Below, piece by piece: positions 8,851 through 17,744 of a stretch of DNA of 64,000 nucleotides. This DNA comes from Streptococcus equinus (GTDB lineage Bacteria; Bacillota; Bacilli; Lactobacillales; Streptococcaceae). The notes below the pieces were generated by a model. That model did not search any database. It saw only the letters and a list, made by a program, of their open reading frames with translations, and was not told where the DNA came from. The DNA lies in assembly GCF_900104225.1 (NCBI RefSeq), contig NZ_FNJK01000002.1, positions 62,001-126,000 of the forward strand, given 5' to 3'. The translations under genes were made by a program, and so were the position numbers. Numbering within the stretch: the first letter of the stretch is position 1; every line of letters starts with the position of its first letter.

Positions 8851-10985
8851 CAGAGATAGCCTTAATCGGGAATCCGAATAGTGGTAAAACAAGTCTTTTT
8901 AACTTATTGACAGGAACAAGTCAACGTGTTGGTAACTGGCCTGGTGTTACGGTTGAACGTAAAAGCGGAACAGTCAAAAAACATGCTGACTGGAAAGTTC
9001 AAGATTTACCAGGGATTTATTCAATGTCACCCTACACGCCTGAAGAAAAAGTTGCGCGTGATTATTTATTGAGTAATGATGCTGATAGTATCCTCAATGT
9101 TGTTGATGCAACAAACTTGGAACGTAATCTTTACTTGACTACTCAATTGATTGAAACAGGTATCCCAGTGACTGTTGCTCTTAATATGAGTGATGCGCTT
9201 AAAGCTCAAGGTAAAACAATTAATATTGATAAATTGTCTTACCAATTGGGAGTGCCAGTAATTTCAACAAGTGCGATTAAAAATACTGGTGTTGATAAAG
9301 CCATCAAAAAAGCTGCAAACACGACAAAAGCTAGTACTGATCTTATTCAATACCCAACGTACAGCGATCAGTTTGAAGCTGCTATCAAACAAATTATTGA
9401 TATTCTTGGAGATGTCGTTCCAGAACGCTCAGCACGTTTTTATGCCATTAAACTTTTTGAACGTGATAATTTGGTTCAGGAAGAACTTAACTTGTCTGAT
9501 TTCCAAAAAGGTGAAATTAATCAGATAATTAAGATTACTGAAGAACTCTTTACAGAGGATTCTGAATCAATCGTTATTAATGAACGTTACGAATTTATCG
9601 AACGTGTTGCTAAAATGGCTCAAAATCAAGATAGCAATTTCAAGATGACGGTTTCTGATAAAATTGACCGAATCGTTACAAACCGTATCTTGGCGTTACC
9701 AATTTTTGCTGCGGTAATGTTCTTGGTTTACTATCTTTCAATTCAAACGGTTGGTACAATGGGGACTGACTGGGTTAATGATGTCCTCTTTGGTGAATTA
9801 GTTCCTGACTGGGTTCAATCAGGTCTTGATGCTCTTCATGTTTCAGGCTGGCTTGAATCGCTCATTATCGATGGTATTGTAGCTGGTGTCGGAACAGTTC
9901 TTGGTTTCTTGCCGCAGATCTTTGTTCTCTTTATCTGTCTAGGAATTTTGGAAGATATTGGATACATGAGTCGTATTGCTTTTGTTATGGACCGTGTCTT
10001 TAGACGTTTTGGTTTGTCAGGGAAATCATTTATTCCAATGTTAATTGCTACAGGTTGTGGTGTACCTGCAGTTATGGCAAGTCGTACCATTGAAAATGAA
10101 CGTGATCGTCGCATCACTATCATGACAGCAACCTTCATGCCATGTTCTGCCAAATTAGCGATTATTGCTTTAATTGCTGGTGCTTTCTTCCCAAATAATC
10201 CAATCGTTGCACCATCTACTTACTTTATTGGTGTTATTACAATTATTCTTTCAGGTATTGCACTTAAGAAAACGAAATTACTTGGTAGCTATGTTAGTCC
10301 ATTTATCATGGAATTACCAGCTTATCACATGCCAAAAATCGTAAGTGTTCTTCGTTATGCCTTTGGTAAAGCTTTAAGCTTTGTTAAACGTGCAGGTACA
10401 GTTATCTTTAGTTTGACTGTTATTATTTGGTTCATGTCAACATATAATTTCACATTCCAAGCAGTTGATACAGATCACTCTATTTTGGCTTCACTTGGTA
10501 AATTGATTTCTTGGCTCTTTGAACCACTTGGTTTTGGTAACTGGAAAGCAACAGTTGCTGCAGCGACTGGTCTTGCAGCTAAAGAAGCTGTTGTTGGTAC
10601 ATTTGGTATTTTATATAACGATAGTACAACTCATGGTTTATACCATGCTTTGCAATTGGATTATACACCACTTGCTGGTTTCTCATTCTTGCTTTTCAAC
10701 CTTCTATGTGCACCATGTTTTGCTGCGATGGGAGCGATCAAACGTGAAATGGGAACTGCTAAATGGACACTTGGTGCTATCGGTTTCCAAACAGGTCTTG
10801 CTTATGTTGTTAGTTTGATTATTTATCAACTTGGAAATGTTGTTTTCTATGGCAAGGGAATTAATTTCTGGACTGTTGTAGCAGTAGCTTTAGTGATTGC
10901 CATTGTTTACTTTATCGTTAGAAAACCAGCACAAGTTGAAGAAGAAGTGATTACACTAGATAATCTAGAAAAAGTTGGGGAATAA
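8847..10985 (+). CDS. feoB: Ferrous iron transporter FeoB
   Basis: FeoB is the membrane permease for Fe2+. The 712-residue protein starts with a G domain (GNPNSGKTSLFN P-loop, DLPGIYS switch, NMSD), followed by a helical GDI-like region, and from about residue 280 by the membrane core with two Gate motifs (FIPMLIATGCGVPAVMASR and LLCAPCFAAMGAIKRE). Length and motif order are normal. The ATG overlaps the feoA stop and a 46-residue FeoB-associated protein is encoded directly after. Confidence 0.97.
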   Translation: MTEIALIGNPNSGKTSLFNLLTGTSQRVGNWPGVTVERKSGTVKKHADWKVQDLPGIYSMSPYTPEEKVARDYLLSNDADSILNVVDATNLERNLYLTTQLIETGIPVTVALNMSDALKAQGKTINIDKLSYQLGVPVISTSAIKNTGVDKAIKKAANTTKASTDLIQYPTYSDQFEAAIKQIIDILGDVVPERSARFYAIKLFERDNLVQEELNLSDFQKGEINQIIKITEELFTEDSESIVINERYEFIERVAKMAQNQDSNFKMTVSDKIDRIVTNRILALPIFAAVMFLVYYLSIQTVGTMGTDWVNDVLFGELVPDWVQSGLDALHVSGWLESLIIDGIVAGVGTVLGFLPQIFVLFICLGILEDIGYMSRIAFVMDRVFRRFGLSGKSFIPMLIATGCGVPAVMASRTIENERDRRITIMTATFMPCSAKLAIIALIAGAFFPNNPIVAPSTYFIGVITIILSGIALKKTKLLGSYVSPFIMELPAYHMPKIVSVLRYAFGKALSFVKRAGTVIFSLTVIIWFMSTYNFTFQAVDTDHSILASLGKLISWLFEPLGFGNWKATVAAATGLAAKEAVVGTFGILYNDSTTHGLYHALQLDYTPLAGFSFLLFNLLCAPCFAAMGAIKREMGTAKWTLGAIGFQTGLAYVVSLIIYQLGNVVFYGKGINFWTVVAVALVIAIVYFIVRKPAQVEEEVITLDNLEKVGE

Positions 10986-10990
10986 ATTTT

Positions 10991-11131
10991 ATGGCGACTA
11001 TTATTATTGCATTATTAATTGCATTTGCTGTCTTTATGGGCTTACGTAGTTTCATCAAGGGAAAAGGCTCTTGTGGTGATTGCAATTGTTCTTGTCCTGT
11101 AAAAGATAGCCAACATAAAAGTGCAAAATAA
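10991..11131 (+). CDS. FeoB-associated Cys-rich membrane peptide
   Basis: A 46-residue peptide starts at ATG 10991, five bases after the feoB stop. It has one N-terminal membrane helix (ATIIIALLIAFAVFMGL), a basic patch (RSFIKGKG) and a Cys cluster CGDCNCSC, the pattern of the FeoB_associated family. Four cysteines could bind iron on the cytoplasmic side. Position and composition make it a real gene despite its size. Confidence 0.8.
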   Translation: MATIIIALLIAFAVFMGLRSFIKGKGSCGDCNCSCPVKDSQHKSAK

Positions 11132-11139
11132 AATACTTA

Positions 11140-11170
11140 AAATACTTGCTCAATGAGCAGGTATTTTTTG
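11140..11170 (+). terminator. Terminator of the feo operon
   Basis: AATACTTGCTC pairs with GAGCAGGTATT and is followed by a T run. Confidence 0.85.
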
Positions 11171-11261
11171 GTTATTTTTGGATCGATCTGAAGTCTAATG
11201 TGTATTTTTATAGAATATTCTGATAATTTTTCAAAAAATATTTTATTATGAATTCGTTTTC

Positions 11262-11270
11262 TGGTATAAT
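11262..11270 (+). promoter_or_regulatory. Extended -10 promoter of folD
   Basis: TGG-TATAAT (TATAAT at 11265-11270) lies 28 bases before the folD start. Confidence 0.6.
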
Positions 11271-11298
11271 AAAAGAAATATACTTTCAGGAGAATCTC

Positions 11299-12153
11299 AT
11301 GGCAACACTTATAGATGGAAAAGCTTTGGCTGTAAAAATGCAAAATGAATTAGTTGAGAAGGTTGAAAAACTAAAAGCTGAAGCTGGTATTGTGCCTGGT
11401 TTGGTGGTTATCTTGGTTGGTGATGATCCAGCTAGTCAGGTTTATGTAAGAAATAAAGAACGTTCAGCTAAGAAAGCAGGATTTTTGAGTGAAACGGTTC
11501 GTTTATCTGAATCAACAAGTGAAGAAGAATTGATTCAAGTTATTGAACAGTACAACAATGACGATCGTTTCCATGGTATTTTGGTGCAACTGCCACTTCC
11601 TGCTCATATCAATGATAAACGTGTGATTTTGGCAATCGATCCTAAAAAAGATGTGGATGGTTTCCACCCAATCAATACGGGTCACCTTTGGAATGGTCGT
11701 CCTGAGATGGTGCCATGTACGCCAGCTGGTATTATGGAGCTGTTGCGTGCTTACGATGTTGATTTGGAAGGTAAGACTGCGGTTATTATTGGTCGCTCAA
11801 ATATCGTTGGAAAACCAATGGCTCAGCTTTTGCTTGATAAAAATGCAACAGTGACTTTGGCACACTCACGAACACGTGATTTAGCGCGTGTAACAAAACA
11901 AGCGGATGTTTTGATTGTGGCTATTGGACAAGGACATTTTGTGACTAAGGAATTTGTCAAAGAAGGTGCTGTTGTTATCGATGTCGGCATGAACCGCGAT
12001 GAAAATGGCAAGCTAATTGGTGATGTTAAGTTTGATGAAGTAGAACCACTAGCTAGTCTTATTACTCCGGTTCCTGGAGGTGTTGGGCCAATGACAATTA
12101 CAATGCTTATGGAGCAAACTTATCAATCAGCTCTTAGAAGTGTGAAAGCATGA
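11299..12153 (+). CDS. folD: FolD: methylene-THF dehydrogenase/methenyl-THF cyclohydrolase
   Basis: This bifunctional enzyme interconverts 5,10-methylene- and 10-formyl-tetrahydrofolate with NADP. The 284-residue protein shows the folate-site motif [18 protein letters not shown], the VDGFHP loop and the dinucleotide site GRSNIVGKP, then [13 protein letters not shown] 11299 with CAGGAG upstream is preferred over the in-frame ATG at 11248. It overlaps the following nnrD gene by four bases. Confidence 0.96.
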   Translation: MATLIDGKALAVKMQNELVEKVEKLKAEAGIVPGLVVILVGDDPASQVYVRNKERSAKKAGFLSETVRLSESTSEEELIQVIEQYNNDDRFHGILVQLPLPAHINDKRVILAIDPKKDVDGFHPINTGHLWNGRPEMVPCTPAGIMELLRAYDVDLEGKTAVIIGRSNIVGKPMAQLLLDKNATVTLAHSRTRDLARVTKQADVLIVAIGQGHFVTKEFVKEGAVVIDVGMNRDENGKLIGDVKFDEVEPLASLITPVPGGVGPMTITMLMEQTYQSALRSVKA

Positions 12154-12983
12154 TTATTGATGAGCAGTTAGCACGTCAGGTTGTTACCAAACGTCAAGCA
12201 AATTCCCATAAGGGAACCTATGGACGCGTGCTTTTGATTGGTGGCTTTTACCCTTATGGTGGCGCCATTATTATGTCAGCTTTAGCCTGTGTCAAGAGTG
12301 GAGCTGGTCTTGTCACAGTAGCTACAGAGCGTGATAATATCACAGCTTTGCATGCTCATCTTCCAGAGACTATGGCTTTTGATTGTGAAGATAAAGAGCT
12401 TTTTGAGGAAAATCTAACTAAAGCAGATGTGGTTTTGGTTGGTCCTGGTTTAAGCGAAAATAGCAAAGCTAGCAGAGTGTTTGAGAAGGTACTTGAGACA
12501 ATCTCAGAACATCAGATTTTGATTATTGACGGCTCTGCTTTAAATTTGCTTGCTAAGATGATGCCTGTTTCGTTTAATACTAAGCACTTAGTTCTAACAC
12601 CACACCAGAAAGAATGGGAGAGATTATCGGGCCTAGTTATTTCAGAACAAACGGTAGGTAATACTCGCAAAGTTCTTGAGGCATTTCCAGAAGAAACAAT
12701 CTTGGTTGCTAAAAGTCATCACACGAAAATTTTTCAAGGTCAAGCATTGGCGGAGCTTACAGTTGGTGGCCCTTACCAAGCGACAGGTGGTATGGGAGAT
12801 ACGCTTTGTGGTATGATTGCCGGTTTTGTAGCTCAGTTCAAGGAAAATCTTTTTGATACGGTAGCAGTTGCTACTTATTTGCACTCAGCGATTGCAGATA
12901 AACTTAGCCACGAGGCTTATGTTGTTTTGCCAACAACCATTAGCGCAGAATTACCAAAAGTCATGAAACAATTATCAGAATAA
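12150..12983 (+). CDS. nnrD: ADP/ATP-dependent NAD(P)H-hydrate dehydratase
   Basis: The 277-residue protein corresponds to the YjeF C-terminal (ribokinase-like) domain that repairs hydrated NAD(P)H. Motifs include the N-terminal [11 protein letters not shown] and the phosphate-binding/catalytic [14 protein letters not shown]. The partner epimerase domain (YjeF N) is absent, as in many Bacilli where it is encoded separately or missing. Its ATG overlaps the folD stop, so the two genes form an operon ending at a hairpin terminator. Confidence 0.9.
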   Translation: MIIDEQLARQVVTKRQANSHKGTYGRVLLIGGFYPYGGAIIMSALACVKSGAGLVTVATERDNITALHAHLPETMAFDCEDKELFEENLTKADVVLVGPGLSENSKASRVFEKVLETISEHQILIIDGSALNLLAKMMPVSFNTKHLVLTPHQKEWERLSGLVISEQTVGNTRKVLEAFPEETILVAKSHHTKIFQGQALAELTVGGPYQATGGMGDTLCGMIAGFVAQFKENLFDTVAVATYLHSAIADKLSHEAYVVLPTTISAELPKVMKQLSE

Positions 12984-12987
12984 TTGT

Positions 12988-13020
12988 TAAAACGCATTGT
13001 TTAAAAGCAATGCGTTTTTT
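12988..13020 (+). terminator. Terminator of folD-nnrD
   Basis: AAAACGCATTG and CAATGCGTTTT enclose a short loop and are followed by T residues. Confidence 0.88.
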
Positions 13021-13080
13021 GTATGTGAAAGTCTAAAAAATAAAATATTTCAAAAATATTACAAATATTACAGTTTTACG

Positions 13081-13109
13081 TTGACTTATGTAAAAAACTA
13101 CTCTATAAT
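13081..13109 (+). promoter_or_regulatory. Upstream promoter of the YSIRK surface protein gene
   Basis: TTGACT, a 17-base spacer and TATAAT form a near-consensus promoter about 190 bases before the start codon, implying a long leader. Confidence 0.7.
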
Positions 13110-13220
13110 ATGAGCAGAATTGGCCGATTCTAGGATGATAATAGTTACGAAATGATTGATAAAACGCTAAAAACTGGTGGCTTTCAAAAGTGAATCAAAA
13201 GTTTCCTTTAGAAATATTGA

Positions 13221-13237
13221 TGTAATTTATTTGTAAC
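13221..13237 (+). promoter_or_regulatory. WalR (VicR) box upstream of the YSIRK protein gene
   Basis: TGTAAT-TTATT-TGTAAC fits the WalR consensus TGTWAH-N5-TGTWAH exactly. A -10 like TTATAA follows at 13248, so the box covers the -35 region as in activated cell-wall genes. Confidence 0.65.
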
Positions 13238-13296
13238 AATTATCGGTTATAAGCAAGTTTTTGGGAAATATTTTTAAATCAAAGGGGAAAGATATT

Positions 13297-15366
13297 ATGA
13301 AAAAAGGTTTATTTAATCAAACGAAGCAACGTTTTTCAATTCGTAAATACAGTGTCGGTGTGGCATCTGTTTTGATTGCCAGTGTTTTGTTTATGGGAGG
13401 ACAAGGCGTAGCTGCTGATGATTCTGTACAAGCGGACGCTATTTCACAGGTACAGGTGGCAAATTCAGATAATGCATCCGATGAACATCAAGTTGTGACA
13501 AGTGATAGCCAAGAAGAAAAAATAGGAGAAGATACTTCAAAGCTAAGTCAGGAAAATGATACTAAAGAGAGCAGTTTAGGTGATACTCAAAATCAAGTAG
13601 CAGCTAATGATGAACAAGTGACTGATCAGAAAGCTTCCGAAGAAAAACAAAATGAGGAAAGCGCTGCTACAAATGAGGCTACTCCAGAGTCAACAGAACC
13701 GACGGAAACTGTTACGATTGATGCGACTGCTTTAGCAAAAGAAACTCAGGAAAATCAAAAATCATTTGTTAAAGAATCAAAAGTAACAGTTAAAACTCAA
13801 AAGAATTTACCAAGTCAAGGTTACTATACTTATACGCAAAAGACAGAGGTTAAAAACGAAGCCAAAGCTTCTGCGCCAGTTGCTTTTTATGCTAATGCTG
13901 GTGATCGTGTCTTTTATGACCAAGTTTTAACACAAGATGGTTATCAATGGATTTCTTACAATTCTTATTCAGGTCAACGTCGTTATGCGGCTATTGCTAA
14001 ATTAACGCCAGAAGTTGTTCAAAAATTATCTGGTTCAATTAATTTTCAAAATGTGACAAGCCAAGGATTTGAAGTCCTTGTGACAAATGTTTCTGATTCT
14101 AAAGGCATTGCAGCAGTCAAAGTTCCAATCTGGACTGAGAAAAACGACCAGGATGATATCATCTGGTATGATGCAATTCGTCAGAGCAATGGTGATTACA
14201 AAGTTTTCGTTAATACAAGTGATCATAAAGGTGAAACAGGAACTTATATTGTTCATTTGTATTATCAAGAAACTGATGGGCATATGCAAGGTGTAGAAGG
14301 AAAACAGGTGACGGTACCAGAAAAAACAACTGGTGTACAAAACATACCTTCCCAAGGTTCCTATATTTTTCAAGAAAGAGTAGAAGTTAAAAATGAACCA
14401 AAAATGTCAGCGCCAACTGAGTTTACGTTTGAAAAAGGTTCTAAGTTAGATTTGTATGATCAAGTTTTAGAGGCTGATAATCACCAATGGATTTCCTATG
14501 TTAGTTATGGTGGCGTGCGTCGTTATATTCCAATTGCAACTTTGAAAAATCAAAAACCAACAGGTGATGTTGCAGTGAAAAATTACTCAACAGGTGATTT
14601 TGATGTGATTATTTCGAATATTTCAGATGCCAAGGGTGTCTCAGCAGTCAAAGTACCGATCTGGACTGTCAAAAATGATCAAGATGATATCATCTGGTAT
14701 GATGGCATCAAACAAAACGACGGTACTTATAAAGTCAATGTGAAATTGTCAGATCACAATTATGAACGCGGAGATTACAACATTCATCTCTATTATGTAG
14801 AATCAGATGGTCATTTACAAGCAGTTTTGGGAACAAAAACGACTGTTCCCGAAGGAACTTTATCAGGTGATTTACAAATTGTGAATCAATCTGCTGCAGG
14901 ATTTGATGTTTTGGTAACTAATGTGTCAAATCCAGGTCAGCTGGAATCTGTTAAAGTACCTGTTTGGTCAACGCAGGGTGGTCAAGATGACATTATTTGG
15001 TATACAGCAGCAAAACAAGCTGATGGTAGTTATAAAACAAGGGTTAATGTCAGCGACCATAAAAATAATTATGGTGAATATAATATTCACCTCTACTATG
15101 AACAGGCTGATGGTTCTTTAAAAGGTGTAGGAGGAACAAAGGCAACTCTTCAAACACCTCAAACGCCAGCTATGCCACAAAGTGGTACTTATGTCTTAAC
15201 TAGTTCAAAAGAAGTTAAGAGTCAACCGCGTGTGTCAGCACCGACTGAATTTAAATTGGATGCTGGTTATCAAGTTCATTATGATAAGGCTCTATACGCT
15301 GATGGTCATCAATGGATTTCCTATGTTAGTTATAGTGGCGCAAGACGTTATGTTTTAATTGATTAA
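13297..15366 (+). CDS. Secreted YSIRK protein with SH3b and GBS-Bsp-like repeats
   Basis: The 689-residue protein begins with a YSIRK-type signal peptide (FSIRKYSVGVASVLIAS), probably cleaved near residue 41. An acidic, Ser/Thr/Gln/Glu-rich spacer runs to about 165. Then come SH3b (171-236), GBS-Bsp-like repeat (244-341), SH3b (350-417), Bsp repeat (423-519), Bsp repeat (522-616) and a final SH3b (627-689) that ends the protein. Each SH3b carries QWISY, each Bsp repeat DDIIWY and HLYY. There is no LPxTG anchor and no hydrolase domain, so it likely binds the wall through the SH3b units. ATG 13297 follows AAAGGGGAAA. A YkuD-like gene follows 63 bases downstream. Confidence 0.88.
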   Translation: MKKGLFNQTKQRFSIRKYSVGVASVLIASVLFMGGQGVAADDSVQADAISQVQVANSDNASDEHQVVTSDSQEEKIGEDTSKLSQENDTKESSLGDTQNQVAANDEQVTDQKASEEKQNEESAATNEATPESTEPTETVTIDATALAKETQENQKSFVKESKVTVKTQKNLPSQGYYTYTQKTEVKNEAKASAPVAFYANAGDRVFYDQVLTQDGYQWISYNSYSGQRRYAAIAKLTPEVVQKLSGSINFQNVTSQGFEVLVTNVSDSKGIAAVKVPIWTEKNDQDDIIWYDAIRQSNGDYKVFVNTSDHKGETGTYIVHLYYQETDGHMQGVEGKQVTVPEKTTGVQNIPSQGSYIFQERVEVKNEPKMSAPTEFTFEKGSKLDLYDQVLEADNHQWISYVSYGGVRRYIPIATLKNQKPTGDVAVKNYSTGDFDVIISNISDAKGVSAVKVPIWTVKNDQDDIIWYDGIKQNDGTYKVNVKLSDHNYERGDYNIHLYYVESDGHLQAVLGTKTTVPEGTLSGDLQIVNQSAAGFDVLVTNVSNPGQLESVKVPVWSTQGGQDDIIWYTAAKQADGSYKTRVNVSDHKNNYGEYNIHLYYEQADGSLKGVGGTKATLQTPQTPAMPQSGTYVLTSSKEVKSQPRVSAPTEFKLDAGYQVHYDKALYADGHQWISYVSYSGARRYVLID

Positions 15367-15429
15367 AAGGAGAGGTTACTTCCACCAAAATGTAAAATGT
15401 GGTGGAGTAAATGTTAGGGAAAAGGGAAA

Positions 15430-16002
15430 ATGCGAAAGAAGTTGTCAAAAAGAGTTTTGGTTTTACTTTTGACTCTTGCTAATTTAGTGGTTGCTTATGG
15501 TCTTTGTCGACAACTGTTAGTGACTCATCAATCAGCTGAGGTGAGAATTGATGAGAGTACTTTGGGGAAAGCTATTAAGAAACCTAAGGTTGATAAGGTT
15601 TATCCAGATTTGTCAAAATACGACCAGTTGAGTATTTTGGTCTCTATATCACAACAAAAAATGATTGTTTATTCTGGTAATAAAGTCATTTTTAAAACTA
15701 AGGTATCTACAGGTGCTAAAGAGACGCCAACACCAACTGGAAAATTTGCTATCGAAGCTGAACGTGAGGAATTTACTTATGATGACAGCTTAAATCGTGG
15801 ACGATGTTACTGGGTATCGTTTAAGGATCATGGAGCTTATCAGTTTCAAAGTGTTCCAACAGATTGGAAAGGCAAGGTTTTGAAAGGAGAAGCTAAAAGT
15901 CTTGGAACAGCTTGTTCAGATGGTAATGTCAGACTATCAAAAGAAGATGCCAAGTGGCTTTTTGAGAAGATGCCCGAAGGTACCATTGTTAGTATCCACT
16001 AA
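15430..16002 (+). CDS. YkuD-fold (L,D-transpeptidase-like) protein lacking catalytic residues
   Basis: The 190-residue protein has one N-terminal membrane anchor (VLVLLLTLANLVVAYGL) and an extracellular YkuD domain (about 60-190) with PTPTGKF, RCYWVSFKDHG and the C-terminal RLSKEDAKWLFE. In active relatives the site reads FHSVP and SHGCxRL. Here it reads FQSVP and SDGNVRL: both histidines and the nucleophilic cysteine are replaced. The only cysteine nearby is two residues before the altered SHGC serine-aspartate pair, in TACSDG. The protein is probably not a transpeptidase. It lies directly after the SH3b/Bsp gene with no terminator between them, so the two may be coexpressed. Confidence 0.85.
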   Translation: MRKKLSKRVLVLLLTLANLVVAYGLCRQLLVTHQSAEVRIDESTLGKAIKKPKVDKVYPDLSKYDQLSILVSISQQKMIVYSGNKVIFKTKVSTGAKETPTPTGKFAIEAEREEFTYDDSLNRGRCYWVSFKDHGAYQFQSVPTDWKGKVLKGEAKSLGTACSDGNVRLSKEDAKWLFEKMPEGTIVSIH

Positions 16003-16015
16003 TCAAAATGAAAAA

Positions 16016-16137
16016 ATGTCTATTAGACATAACTCGCTTTTTAATTTTTAGGCTCGTGAAAAAACTGTCCACTGGACATGACTCGCTTTCTGATTTTTAG
16101 GCTCATGAAAAAACTGTCCACTGGACAGTTTTTTTTT
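16016..16137. repeat. Three-unit 49-bp terminator-hairpin repeat
   Basis: Three palindromes (centres at 16023, 16072 and 16121) recur with an exact 49-bp period: ATGTCTATTAGACAT, then GTCCACTGGAC twice. The linkers share ACTCGCTTT..ATTTTTAGGCTC.TGAAAAAA. The last palindrome is followed by a nine-T run and can terminate transcription of the YkuD-like gene. The same unit occurs inverted at 24753-24840. Confidence 0.8.
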
Positions 16138-16210
16138 AAGATATTTGATATAATAATAGTGATATGCAAAAATTGTATAAAGCCAGAAAAAATAAGGAAA
16201 GGAGCCTGTT

Positions 16211-17539
16211 ATGTCAGATTATTTAAGTGTTTCGACTTTGACAAAATACCTTAAATTAAAGTTTGATCGTGATCCTTATTTGGAACGCGTTTATTTGACA
16301 GGGCAGGTTTCCAATTTCCGACGTCGTCCGACACACCAATATTTTTCATTGAAAGATGAAAATGCGGTTATTCAGGCGACTATGTGGGCAGGGACTTTTA
16401 AAAAACTTGGTTTTGAGCTTGAAGAAGGTATGAAAATCAATGTTGTGGGACGTGTCCAACTTTATGAGCCAAGTGGATCATATTCTATTATTATTGAAAA
16501 AGCAGAGCCAGACGGTATTGGTGCTTTAGCCATTCAATTTGAACAATTGAAGAAGAAATTGGCAGAAGCGGGTTATTTTGATGATCGTCATAAGCAACCC
16601 TTGCCTCAATTTGTCAAAAAGATCGGTGTGGTAACTAGTCCGAGTGGAGCGGTTATTCGAGATATTATTACAACGGTATCTCGTCGTTTTCCAGGAGTTG
16701 AAATTCTTCTTTTTCCAACCAAAGTTCAAGGTGAAGGGGCTAGCCAAGAAGTTGCTGCTAATATTGCAAAGGCAAATGACCGTGATGACTTGGACCTTTT
16801 GATTATTGGTCGTGGTGGTGGTTCTATCGAAGACTTATGGGCTTTTAACGAAGAAATTGTTGTACAAGCGATTTTTGAATCTCGCTTGCCAGTTATTTCT
16901 AGTGTTGGTCATGAGACGGATACGACTTTGGCAGATTACGTGGCTGACCGTAGGGCAGCAACACCAACAGCAGCAGCTGAGCTTGCTACTCCGGTGACTA
17001 AAGCTGATATTATTTCGTGGATTACTGAACGCGATAATCGTATGTATCAAGCTAGTCTTCGTCGCATCAAACAAAATCAAGAACGACTTGATAAATTAGC
17101 TAATTCGGTCATTTTTAGACAACCTGAACGCTTGTATGACGGTTATGTTCAAAAGTTAGATCGTTTGACCATGTCTTTGACAAATACCATGCAAAATCAA
17201 TTTAATCAGGTTAAACAGCGTCAAGAGTTGTTGCATCAGCGTTTGATTGCTATGGATTTTGACAGTCAGATTAAACATTATCGGGATAAATTGCAGAGCT
17301 TAAAACGTCTCTTGTTATCAAATATGACTAGCCAATATGATAGCAAATTAGCTCGGTTTGAAAAGGCGCAGGATGCTCTGTTATCTTTGGATACTAGCCG
17401 AATTATCGCTAGAGGTTATGCTATGGTGCAAAAAGATGGAAAAGTAATTTCAAGCGTAAGGGACGTTAAGCAAGGCGACCAATTGAGCGTTCAATTAAAA
17501 GACGGTCGACTTGAAGTGGAGGTAAAAGATGCCAAGTAA
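16211..17539 (+). CDS. xseA: Exodeoxyribonuclease VII large subunit
   Basis: XseA with XseB degrades single-stranded DNA to oligonucleotides. The 442-residue protein has an N-terminal OB fold ([22 protein letters not shown]), the catalytic domain with [25 protein letters not shown] and [25 protein letters not shown], then a long coiled-coil stretch. The ATG follows AAGGAG. It overlaps xseB by 11 bases and starts a run of six closely spaced genes through recN. Confidence 0.97.
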   Translation: MSDYLSVSTLTKYLKLKFDRDPYLERVYLTGQVSNFRRRPTHQYFSLKDENAVIQATMWAGTFKKLGFELEEGMKINVVGRVQLYEPSGSYSIIIEKAEPDGIGALAIQFEQLKKKLAEAGYFDDRHKQPLPQFVKKIGVVTSPSGAVIRDIITTVSRRFPGVEILLFPTKVQGEGASQEVAANIAKANDRDDLDLLIIGRGGGSIEDLWAFNEEIVVQAIFESRLPVISSVGHETDTTLADYVADRRAATPTAAAELATPVTKADIISWITERDNRMYQASLRRIKQNQERLDKLANSVIFRQPERLYDGYVQKLDRLTMSLTNTMQNQFNQVKQRQELLHQRLIAMDFDSQIKHYRDKLQSLKRLLLSNMTSQYDSKLARFEKAQDALLSLDTSRIIARGYAMVQKDGKVISSVRDVKQGDQLSVQLKDGRLEVEVKDAK

Positions 17540-17744
17540 AAAAACATTTGAAGAAAATTTACAAGATTTAGAAGCGATTGTGACAAAACTTGAAAATGGT
17601 GACGTTGCTTTGGAAGATGCTATTGCAGAATTCCAAAAAGGAATGCTTCTCTCAAAAGAATTGCAAAAAACACTAGATTCGGCTGAAAAAACACTTGTTA
17701 AAGTGATGCAAGCTGATGGGACAGAAACAGAAATGGATGCCTAA
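17529..17744 (+). CDS. xseB: Exodeoxyribonuclease VII small subunit
   Basis: The 71-residue protein is the helical hairpin that wraps XseA, with the family signature [19 protein letters not shown] and [12 protein letters not shown]. The reading frame overlaps xseA upstream and shares one base with ispA downstream, indicating translational coupling. Confidence 0.95.
   Translation: MPSKKTFEENLQDLEAIVTKLENGDVALEDAIAEFQKGMLLSKELQKTLDSAEKTLVKVMQADGTETEMDA

Noticed and set aside
15381-15406. Hairpin TCCACC/GGTGGA between the SH3b/Bsp gene and the YkuD-like gene as a terminator
   Set aside because: The stem has six pairs, a 14-base loop and no T run, so it should not stop transcription.
16016-16137. 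Regularly spaced palindromes that could be taken for a CRISPR array
   Set aside because: The linkers are also conserved between units, the palindromes are only 11-17 bp, there are no unique spacers and no cas genes.
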